Origin: Catellatospora bangladeshensis
GTDB taxonomy: Bacteria > Actinomycetota > Actinomycetes > Mycobacteriales > Micromonosporaceae
Direction of reading: 5' to 3'
Length of the DNA stretch: 64,000 nucleotides
Assembly (NCBI RefSeq): GCF_016862575.1
Contig: NZ_BONF01000025.1
Location: 117,835 to 181,834 of the forward strand
Below are positions 17,701 through 25,800 of the stretch, one piece after another (position 1 is the first letter of the stretch; every line of letters starts with the position of its first letter). Both the position numbers and the translations under genes were made by a program. Under the pieces are notes generated by a model that ran no database searches, was not told the DNA's origin, and was given only the letters and a program-made list of their open reading frames with translations.

Positions 17701-19691
17701 GCGGCGGGGCGCAGAGTCCGCTGACGGTGTACGTCAACGAGACCGTGGACGGCACCGAGCTGCAGTTCGGGTACGACCTCGGCCTGCTCGACGCTGCCGC
17801 CGCGGACGCGTTCGCCGACCGGCTGCTGCTGGTGCTCGGCGGGCTGGCCGGCGACCCGGACCGGCCGCTGTCGCAGCTGCCGCTGGTCGGCGACGCCGAG
17901 CGGGAGCAGCTGCTGCGCCGTGCCGCCGGACCGGCCCTGGACGCACCGCCGACGGTGGTCGACGCGATCGAGCGCCAGGTCGCGGCGCGGCCGGACGAGA
18001 TGGCCGTCGCCGGGGCGGCGGGGCAGCTGACGTTTCGGGAGCTGTGGGACCTGTCGACCGAGGTCGCCGGGGTGCTGCGCGGCGCCGGCACCGGCCGGGG
18101 CGACGTGGTGGGCGTCTGCCTGCCCCGTGACCACCGGCTGCCCTCGACGCTGCTGGGGGTGTGGCGCGCGGGCGCGGCGTACCTGCCGCTGGAGCCGGAG
18201 CTGCCCGCCGAGCGGCTGGCGTGGCTGGCCGCCGACGGCGGCGCGCGGATCGTGCTGTGCCGCAAGTCCACCGCGGAAGCGGCGGCGGCCGTGGCCGGGA
18301 CACGGGCGCTCGACCTGGACACCGCTCCCCCGGCCGAGCAGGTGGAGCTGGAGCCGGTGCTCGGCGCGGACCTGACCTACCTGCTGTACACGTCCGGCTC
18401 GACCGGCACCCCGAAGGGTGTCGCGGTGGCGCAGTCGGGGCTGGCGGCGCTGGCCGCCTCGCTCGGCCGCGAGCCGGGCATCGGCCCCGGCGACCGGATG
18501 CTGGCGGTGGCGACGCTCAGCTTCGACACCTCGTGCGCGGAGATCTGGTCCACCCTGTCGGCGGGCGCGTGCTGCGTGGTCGTCGAGCGTGACGCGGCCG
18601 TGGACGGGCACCGGCTGGCCGAGCGCATCGGCGCGCACAGGATCACGGTGATGAACGTGCCGCCGACGATGCTGCGTACGCTGCTGGCCGCATGCTGGGC
18701 CGGGGCTCCGGGCCTGCGCATCTGGAGCGGCGGCGAGACCCTCGACCCGGCCCTGGCCCGGGACCTGCTCGGCCGGGTCGGCGAGCTGTGGAACGTGTAC
18801 GGCCCCACCGAGGCGACCGTACTGTCGGCGGCGTTCCGGGTGCACGCGGTGGACGAGACCGTCCCGATCGGGCACGCGATGCCCGGCGAGCGGCTCTACG
18901 TGATGGACCCGCTGGGCCGCCTCGCCCCGCCGGGCGCGGCCGGTGAGCTGTGGATCGGCGGCGCGGGACCGGCGCTGGGCTACCACCGCCGCCCGGAGCT
19001 GACCGCGGCCGCGTTCGTGCCGGACCCGTACGTGCCGGGTGGGCGCTGCTACCGCACCGGCGACCTGGTGCGCCTGCGCGCCGACGGCGAGCTGGCGTTC
19101 TGCGGCCGCCGCGACCACCAGCTGAAGATCCGCGGCTACCGGGTGGAGCTGGGCGAGATCGAGTCGGCGCTGCGGGACCATCCGCTGGTCGCGCACGCGG
19201 TCGTGGTCGCGCACGGCCAGGGGGCCGAGGCGCACCTGGTCGGCTACCTGGTGGGCCGGTCGGCGATCACGGGCGAGGAGGCCGCCGCGCACCTGCGCGC
19301 CCGGCTGCCCGAGTATCTGGTGCCGCACCGCTGGGTGGTGCTGGACGCGTTCCCGGTCATGCCCAGCGGAAAGGTGGACCTGGCCGCGTTGCCACGGCCG
19401 GGAGCCGACCGGCCGCACACACCGCCCGGGTCGGTGATGGAGCAGCTCGTCGCGGAGATCTGGGCGCAGACGCTGAGCGCCGAGCGGATCGGCGCGTTGG
19501 ACAGCTTCTTCGGCCTGGGCGGCCACTCGCTGGCCGCAACGCGGGTGGCGGGGCGGCTGCGGGACACGCTCGGCTGTGCCGTGCCGGTGCGCCTGCTGTT
19601 CGACCATCCGGTGCTGTCGGAGTTCGCCCGGCAGCTGGAGAACCTTGTCATCGCCGAGATCGCGGCCGAGTCCGGCCTCCGGGGGAACTGA
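14757..19691 (+). CDS. Nonribosomal peptide synthetase, A-T-C-A-T (initiation and second module)
   Basis: A 1644-residue synthetase. The first adenylation domain (about 1-485) has YTSGSTGRPKG at 150-160, YGPAE at 283-287 and the PNGKIDK lysine loop near 466-472. The first carrier domain has its phosphopantetheine serine at S525 (LGGHSLT). A Gly/Ala-rich linker (565-615) follows. The condensation domain (about 620-1050) has DHLACDG at 756-762, where the second His of HHxxxDG is kept and the first is Asp. A second adenylation domain (about 1080-1530) has YTSGSTGTPKG and YGPTE, and a second carrier domain has S1591. There is no leading condensation domain, so this protein starts the chain. Core A4 of domain 1 (CFDPSISQLF) is unusual, so I do not predict its substrate. 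The ATG at 14757 follows GGGGAGA. The next gene starts 1 nt after the stop. Confidence 0.95.
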   Translation: MSERIHVAFEQQAGTAPDRVAVIAGRVRTSYGDLDARADRVAARLRRAGAAPGSLVGVCVPRDEHLLPALLGVLKSGAAYVPLDPAYPAERLAFIAADTNMSLVVTTRATRHAAASLAATAIDVDGEPDGEVADRPADTGSPADAAYVIYTSGSTGRPKGVVVEHRQTMNLLRWEQSAYPAEELRGMLATASICFDPSISQLFLPLLAGGTVILADNVLALPSLPARDEVTTVYGVPSALAALLREPLPDGVRAVFAGGEPLTRALVDRIYANPGVRRVRNLYGPAECTTTCAIADVGRDEPGEPSLGHPIAGAVFTVRDAAGRPVPDGELGELWIGGPVVARGYLGRESDAFAAEPDGTRVYRSGDLVRRDGDVLRFAGRADDQVKVRGYRVEPGEVEAVLVRHPAVRRACVVARSDADGAAYLVGHVEADGLDERALRGWLAERVPEHLVPTRFRVTGRLPLNPNGKIDKAALPEVAARRDIAVPYVAPRTPAEARVAELAGEVLALPPVGVLDRFGDLGGHSLTAARLCALAGREFGVTVPLAAFLAEPTAAALAALVTVGAGGAGGTDGQANPGGLAGTGAFAGKAGTSGTAGPRSGAAALAPVGTAEHPVRRTGMNRYPLTPTQRELWTLRQVSGVPQVTTVAFRVRLTGPVSADGLRRALDALAGQHEVLRSRVVERDGEPVAVVGGYAGVPVTEHDLRELPRAQRDQRAAEIADEATRHAFDLAAPVPLLRADLIRHTAETAELVLVSDHLACDGWSVGVLLTGLAAELAAPGSAAGPAVQVGDLALRAGAQAGQAAAQWAQELAGASPPGDLFTGQGGFRGGRLTRALPQPLVTGLAELAASCGTSPFTAYLTGLGLLLTGLTARADVLVGAVAARRAEPELDRVVGPLVDVLPVRLRLDGDASLRDALVMAAATTARALDLPRPSTEDLFEAIGTQPRGAMLTPVVLSAQPSGMPVRALAGAVTLELLGELGCGGAQSPLTVYVNETVDGTELQFGYDLGLLDAAAADAFADRLLLVLGGLAGDPDRPLSQLPLVGDAEREQLLRRAAGPALDAPPTVVDAIERQVAARPDEMAVAGAAGQLTFRELWDLSTEVAGVLRGAGTGRGDVVGVCLPRDHRLPSTLLGVWRAGAAYLPLEPELPAERLAWLAADGGARIVLCRKSTAEAAAAVAGTRALDLDTAPPAEQVELEPVLGADLTYLLYTSGSTGTPKGVAVAQSGLAALAASLGREPGIGPGDRMLAVATLSFDTSCAEIWSTLSAGACCVVVERDAAVDGHRLAERIGAHRITVMNVPPTMLRTLLAACWAGAPGLRIWSGGETLDPALARDLLGRVGELWNVYGPTEATVLSAAFRVHAVDETVPIGHAMPGERLYVMDPLGRLAPPGAAGELWIGGAGPALGYHRRPELTAAAFVPDPYVPGGRCYRTGDLVRLRADGELAFCGRRDHQLKIRGYRVELGEIESALRDHPLVAHAVVVAHGQGAEAHLVGYLVGRSAITGEEAAAHLRARLPEYLVPHRWVVLDAFPVMPSGKVDLAALPRPGADRPHTPPGSVMEQLVAEIWAQTLSAERIGALDSFFGLGGHSLAATRVAGRLRDTLGCAVPVRLLFDHPVLSEFARQLENLVIAEIAAESGLRGN

Positions 19692-19692
19692 T

Positions 19693-22600
19693 ATGACCAT
19701 GACCGACGACACCCTGCGCGCCCTGATGGAGAAGCGGGTGGCCGCGGCGCAGGCCGCCGCCCGCACCACGCCCGGCACCACGATCCCGGCCCGCCGCGAT
19801 CCGCATGCCCCGCAGCCGCTGTCGGCGGCGCAGCGGCGGCTGTGGTTCAACAGCCAGTTCGAGCACGACCCGGCTATCTACCACGTGCCGCTGGTGCTGC
19901 GCCTGTCCGGGCCGCTGGACGGCGACGCGCTGCTCGGAGCGTTGCGCGAGGTCGTGCAGCGGCACGAGGTGCTGCGCAGCGTCATCGCGCACCACGGCGA
20001 CGAGCCCGTGGCCGTGGCCGGGCCTGCCGGCCGGGTGAGCCTGACCCGCGCGGAGGTCACCGCCGCCGCGCTGGACGCCGCGATCGCCGCCGAGGTCGCC
20101 CGGCCGTTCCGGCTGGACGCGGAGCCGCCGCTGCGGGCGCTGCTGCTGCGGCTGTCCGAGCAGGAGCACGTGCTGGTGCTGACGGCGCACCACATCGCCA
20201 CCGACGCCTGGTCCCAAGACCTGATCATGGACGAGCTGGCGGCGGGGTATGCCGCCGCGCGCGGGCAGGGTGCTCCCCCGGCTCCGGTGCGGCTGCAGTA
20301 CGCCGACGTAACCGAGTGGGCGCGGGACCGCCCCGGCGGCGATGCAGGGTGGTGGGCCGAACGTCTGGCCGGGCTCGACCCGGTGCTGGCCCTGCCGACG
20401 GACCGGCCCTACCCGCCGGTCGCCGAGTGGCGCGCGGGCTACGTGCCGCTCACGCTGCCGCCGGAGCTGTCCCGGCGGGTGCGGGAGGCCGCCCGCGAGG
20501 CCGGGGCCACCCCGTTCATGGTGCTGCTGGCCGCCTGGCAGGCGCTGCTGGGCCGGCTGTGCCGCACCGCCGACGTGCCGGTCGGCGTACCCGAGTCGGG
20601 GCGGCGGCACCGCGACACCGAGGGCGTCGTCGGCTGCTTCATCAACACCCTGGTCCTGCGCACCGACCTGTCCGGCGACCCGACCGGCCGCGAGCTGCTG
20701 GCCCGGGTGCGCGAGACCACCCTGGACGCGTTCGCCCACGCCGACGTGCCGTTCGAGCACGTGGTGGAGGCCGTCGCGCCGCAGCGCAGCACCGCCACCA
20801 CGCCGCTGTTCCAGTCGATGCTGCTCCTGCTGGACGAGCCGCTGCGCGACCCGGCGCTGCCCGGCGCCGCGGTGACCCGGCTGGACTCGCCGCTGGACAC
20901 CAACAAGTTCGACCTGTGCCTGTCGCTGACCGGCGGCCCGGACGGCTACACCGGCTTCGTCAGCCACCGGGCGGACCTGCTGGACCGGGCCACCGTGACC
21001 CGGTGGGCGCGCTGGTTCACCCGCCTGCTCGACGGCCTGCTGTCCGCCCCGGACCGTCGGGTGTCCGAGCTGGACCTGCTCGACCCGGCCGAGCGGGCCG
21101 AGCTGATCGCCTGGGGCACCGGCCCCGAGCTGCCCGCCGGGACGCCCGCCACCGTGCTGGAGGCGGTGCTGGCGCAGGCGGCGGCCCGGCCCGACGCGGT
21201 CGCGGTGGACGCCCGCGACGGCAAGCTCAGCTACGGCGAGCTGGCCCGTGACTCGGCGGCCGTCGCGGCGGCGCTGCTGGCGCACGGGGTCGGGCGGGGC
21301 ACGCCGGTCGGGCTCTGCCTGCGCCGGCACCGGCACCTGCCCGCCGCGCTGGTGGGGGTGATGCGCGCCGGTGCGGCGTACCTGCCGCTGGAGCCGGACC
21401 AGCCGGTGGCCCGGCTGCGGCACCAGCTCACCGACGCGGGCGCGGGCGTGGTGCTGGCCGCGGCCGACACCTGGGAGCTGGCGCGGGAGCTGGCCGAGGG
21501 CACCGGCGCGGTGCTGCTGGACCTCGCCGACGCGTTGTCGGCCGAGCCCGCCGCGCTGCCCGAGGTCGGCGCTGGCGATCTCGTGTACGTGCTCTACACG
21601 TCCGGTTCGACCGGGCGGCCCAAGGGCGTGGAGCTGACCCACGGCAACCTCGCCGCGTACGTCGCCGCCAACTGCGAGCTGCTCCCGGTCACCCCCGATG
21701 ACGTGATGCTCGGGCTGACCGCGCTGTCGTTCGACGTGGCCGGGCTGGAGCTGTGGGTGGCGCTGACCCGGGGGCTGCGGCTGGCGCTGGTGGAGCGGTG
21801 CGACGCCGTGGACGGTCACCTGGTGGCGCGGCGGATCGCCGAGGCCGGGGTGACGGTGCTGACGGCGACGCCGACGACGTTCCGGATGCTGGTCGCGGCG
21901 GACTGGCGGGCCCCGGACGTGCGGCTGGTCGCCATCGGCGAGGCCGTCGACCCGGGCCTGGCCCGCGAGCTGCTGGCCCGCACCGGCGAGGTGTGGAACG
22001 GCTACGGCCCTACCGAGACCGCGGTGACCTCGACGATGTACCGCGTGACGGCCCCGGTCGGCCCGACCGTGCCGATCGGCACGCCGATGGCCGGGGAACG
22101 GGTGTACGTGATGGACGCGGCCGGCCGCCTGGCCCTGCCGGGCACGGTCGGCGAGCTGTGGATCGGCGGGGCCGGGGTGGCGCGCGGCTACCGGGGGCGG
22201 CCCGATCTGACCGGGGCGGCGTTCACCGCCGATCCGCTGCGCCCGGACGAGCGCTGCTACCGCACCGGTGATCTGGTGCGCTGGCGCGCCGACGGGCTGC
22301 TCGACTTCGTCGGCCGCGACGACGGGCAGGTGAAGGTGCGCGGGCACCGCATCGAGCTGGGCGAGATCGAGGCGCAGCTGCGGGCGGTGCCGGGCGTGGC
22401 GCAGGCGGCCGTGACGGTCACCGCCGCGGGTGGGGACGCGCACCTGGTCGGGTACCTGGTGGCGGGGCCGGGGGCGGCCGTGTCCGCGGCGGAGCTGGAG
22501 ATGCGGCTGCACGCGGTGCTGCCCGATCACATGGTGCCGCGCCGCTGGGCGCTGCTGGACGCGCTGCCGGTCAACGCCTCCGGCAAGCTGGACCGCCGGG

Positions 22601-22887
22601 CGCTGCCCGAACCGCAGCAGGCGGCGCGTGAGCACGTGCCGCCGCGCACCGAGGCCGAGGAGCTGGTGGCCGACGTGTGGGGCGCGGTGCTGCGCCGCGA
22701 CGGCCTGTCGGTGCACGACGACTTCTTCGCCCTGGGCGGGCACTCGCTGGCGGCGACGCTGGTGGCCGGGCGGCTGCGCGAGGCGCTGGACCTGCCGGTG
22801 CCGGTGCGGCTGCTGTTCGAGCAGCCGGTGCTGGCCGGGTTCGCGGCCGCGCTGGAGGCGCTGCTGCTGGCGGAGGTGGTCCGGTGA
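19693..22887 (+). CDS. Nonribosomal peptide synthetase, C-A-T (third module)
   Basis: A 1064-residue single-module synthetase. The condensation domain (about 38-480) carries HHIATDA at 166-172, with Ala in place of the usual final Gly. The adenylation domain (about 495-975) shows LYTSGSTGRPKG, LSFDVAGLELW, YGPTETAV, CYRTGDLVRWR and NASGKLDR. The carrier domain has S1018 in LGGHSLAAT. No epimerase or methyltransferase is inserted. The A4 motif FDVAGLELW belongs to a widespread actinomycete A-domain type whose substrate I cannot name with confidence. The ATG at 19693 follows GGGGGAAC, and an alternative ATG lies 6 nt later. It overlaps the next gene by 4 nt, giving a strictly collinear operon. 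Confidence 0.95.
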   Translation: MTMTDDTLRALMEKRVAAAQAAARTTPGTTIPARRDPHAPQPLSAAQRRLWFNSQFEHDPAIYHVPLVLRLSGPLDGDALLGALREVVQRHEVLRSVIAHHGDEPVAVAGPAGRVSLTRAEVTAAALDAAIAAEVARPFRLDAEPPLRALLLRLSEQEHVLVLTAHHIATDAWSQDLIMDELAAGYAAARGQGAPPAPVRLQYADVTEWARDRPGGDAGWWAERLAGLDPVLALPTDRPYPPVAEWRAGYVPLTLPPELSRRVREAAREAGATPFMVLLAAWQALLGRLCRTADVPVGVPESGRRHRDTEGVVGCFINTLVLRTDLSGDPTGRELLARVRETTLDAFAHADVPFEHVVEAVAPQRSTATTPLFQSMLLLLDEPLRDPALPGAAVTRLDSPLDTNKFDLCLSLTGGPDGYTGFVSHRADLLDRATVTRWARWFTRLLDGLLSAPDRRVSELDLLDPAERAELIAWGTGPELPAGTPATVLEAVLAQAAARPDAVAVDARDGKLSYGELARDSAAVAAALLAHGVGRGTPVGLCLRRHRHLPAALVGVMRAGAAYLPLEPDQPVARLRHQLTDAGAGVVLAAADTWELARELAEGTGAVLLDLADALSAEPAALPEVGAGDLVYVLYTSGSTGRPKGVELTHGNLAAYVAANCELLPVTPDDVMLGLTALSFDVAGLELWVALTRGLRLALVERCDAVDGHLVARRIAEAGVTVLTATPTTFRMLVAADWRAPDVRLVAIGEAVDPGLARELLARTGEVWNGYGPTETAVTSTMYRVTAPVGPTVPIGTPMAGERVYVMDAAGRLALPGTVGELWIGGAGVARGYRGRPDLTGAAFTADPLRPDERCYRTGDLVRWRADGLLDFVGRDDGQVKVRGHRIELGEIEAQLRAVPGVAQAAVTVTAAGGDAHLVGYLVAGPGAAVSAAELEMRLHAVLPDHMVPRRWALLDALPVNASGKLDRRALPEPQQAAREHVPPRTEAEELVADVWGAVLRRDGLSVHDDFFALGGHSLAATLVAGRLREALDLPVPVRLLFEQPVLAGFAAALEALLLAEVVR

Positions 22888-25800
22888 CGGTCACCGACAC
22901 CCAGCGCAGCCTGCTGAAGTCGCGCCTGGCCCAGGCCCGGCGCACGGTCGCGGCCCCGGCGGGCATCCCCGCCGGTGACCCGGACCAGCCCGCGCCGCTG
23001 TCGCGGGCGCAGGCGCGGCTGTGGTTCCTGCACCAGCTGGAGCCGGACAGCCCCGCCTACCACGTGCCCGCGGCGGTGCGGCTGCGCGGCCCGCTGGACA
23101 CCGAGGCGCTGACCGCGGCGGTACGCGAACTCGCCGCCCGGCACCACGTGCTGCGTACGACCTTCGCCGACCACGACGGCGAGCCGCTGGCGGTGCTCGG
23201 CGACGCGGACCGGGTGCCGGTCGCGGTCGTCGACGCCGACCCGGCCCGGCTGACCGAGCTGCTGCTGGCCTGCCGGGACCGGCTGTTCCGGCTGGACCGG
23301 GAGCCGCCGCTGCGGGCCGAGATCTTCCGCCTGGCCCCCGACGAGCATGTGCTGCTGCTGGTCGTGCACCACATCGCCTGCGACGCGTGGTCGCTGGACC
23401 TGATGCTGGGCGAGCTGGGCGAGCTCTACGCCGCCCGGGTCACCGGCGGCCCCGCACCGGCCGCGCCGCCGCTGCAGTACGCCGACTTCGCCCGCTGGCA
23501 GGCGACCCGCCCCGCGCCGGAGTCCGACCTGGACTGGTGGGCCGGGCAGCTGTCCGGTCTGGAGCCGGTGCTGGACCTGCCGGTGGACCGGCCCAGGCCC
23601 GCACTCGCCGACTGGTCGGCCGGGCAGATCCCGGTGGAGCTGCCCGCCGCGCTCGCCGAACGGATCGGCGCGCTGGCCGCGGCGAGTGCGGCGACGCCGT
23701 TCATGGTGCTGCTGGCGGCGTGGCAGGCGACGCTGGCCCGGGTGTGCGGCACCGACGACGTCGCCGTGGGGGTGCCGCACGCGGGCCGCCACCATCCCGG
23801 CGTGGAGCGGATGGTCGGCTGCTTCATCGGCACGCTGGTGCTGCGCGGCGACCTGTCCGGCGACCCGACCGGCCGTGAGCTGCTGATCCGGGTACGCGAG
23901 CGGGCGCTGGACGCGTTCGGGCATGCCGAGACGCCGTTCGAGCGCATCGTGGACCGGCTCCAGCCGGAGCGCAACCTGGCCACCACACCGATCTTCCAGG
24001 TGCTGCTGAACGTGCTGGACACCCCGGCCACGCCGCCGAGCCTGCCCGGCGCGGCCGAGCTGGAGCTGCCGATCCGCACCACCAAGTACGACCTGAACCT
24101 GGCGCTGTCCAGGACGGACGGCGGCTACCGGGGCGGCCTGCTCTACCGCGCCGACCTGTTCGACGAGGTCACCGCCCGGCGGCTGGCCGGCTGGTTCCGC
24201 ACGCTGCTGGACGGGCTGGCCGCCGACCCGGACCGGCCGGTCGGCGAGCTGCCGCTGGAGGCGGACCCGGCGGGCGGCCCGGACGGCCCGGAGGCCGGGT
24301 ACGCCCTGGACCGGCCGCTGCACGAGCTGATCACGCAGCACGCGGTCACCAGCCCGCACGCCGTGGCGGTGGTCGCCGCCGACGGGACGCTGGACTACGC
24401 CGAGCTGGACCGGCGCGCCTCGGTCGTCGCCGGGCGGCTGCTGGCGGCCGGGATGCGGCCGGAGGAGCCGGTCGCGGTGCTCACCGAACGCGGCGTCAGC
24501 CTGCCGGTCGCGATGCTGGGCGTGCTCCGGGCGGGCGGCGTTTACCTGCCCGTGGACCCGGGCTACCCCGACGGGCGGCTGTCGGGCATCCTCGACACGG
24601 CCGGGGTCCGGTTCGTGCTGACCGAGGCCGAGCACGCCGGGCGGGTCCCGGGCCGCGAGGCCCTGGTGGTCGCCGGGCTGACCGGGGAACCCGCCGCGCC
24701 CGTGCCGGTGTCCCCGGACCGGCTCGCCTACCTGATCTTCACGTCGGGCTCGACCGGGCAGCCCAAGGGCGTCACCGTCGAGCACCGGCACATCACCCAC
24801 TACCTGCACGCGGTCCGGGACCGGATCGGGCGGCCGGGCTCGTACGCCCTGGTGTCCACGCACGCCGCCGACCTCGGCCTGACGAACCTGCTCGGCGCGC
24901 TCACCACGGGCGCGACGGCGTACCTGGTGGACCGGGAGACCGCCACCGACCCGGGCGCGTTCGCGGCGTACCTGGCCGCGCACCCGGTCGACGCGGTCAA
25001 GATGGTGCCCAGCCACCTGGAGCTGCTGGCCGCGCACGGCGACCTCGCCGCGCTGCTCCCGCGGCGGCTGCTGGTCCTGGCCGGCGAGCCGGTCCCGTGG
25101 GAGCTGGTGGAGCGGGTCGAGCGGGCCCGGCCGGACCTGGACGTCCAGGTCCACTACGGACCGACGGAGACCACGGTCTCGGTGCTGGGCTGCCGCACCG
25201 CCGACATCCCGGCTGCTCAGCGGCACGGCATCGTGCCTATCGGGCTGCCGTTCGCGAACGTGCGCTGCCGGGTGACCGACCCGGCCGGGCGCGAGGTGCC
25301 CGCCGGGGTGCCCGGCGAGCTGCGCCTGGGCGGGCCGAGCGTGGCGCGCGGCTACCTGGGCCTGGCCGACGGCCGCTTCGACGGCGGCTGGTACCGCTCC
25401 GGCGACCGGGTGCGGGTGAACGCGGCCGGGCTGGTCGAGATCCTGGGCCGGGTCGACGACCAGGTGAAGATCCGCGGCTTCCGGGTGGAGCTCACCGAGG
25501 TCGCCACCGCCCTGCGGGAGGTGGCCGGGGTCGGCGAGGCCGTGGTGCTGCCGGTCGGGCAGGCGCACACCCGGCGGCTGGCCGCCTGGATCACGCCCGA
25601 GAGTGCCGATCCGGTGCTCGTCCGCGCCGCGCTGCGCGACCGGCTGCCCGACTACATGGTCCCGGCCGCGATCACGCCGCTGGCGGCGCTGCCGCTGACC
25701 GCCAACGGCAAGGTGGACCGGGCCGCGCTGCCCGAGCCCGCCCCGCCCGCGGCTGCCAACGGGGTGCCGCCGTCGACCCCGATGGAGCAGCGGGTCGCGG

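Noticed and set aside
14844..19850. A very long open frame on the reverse strand opposite the first NRPS gene
   Set aside because: It is rich in Arg, Gln, His and Gly without any motif, while the forward frame holds all NRPS domains. Long antisense frames are expected in very GC-rich DNA.
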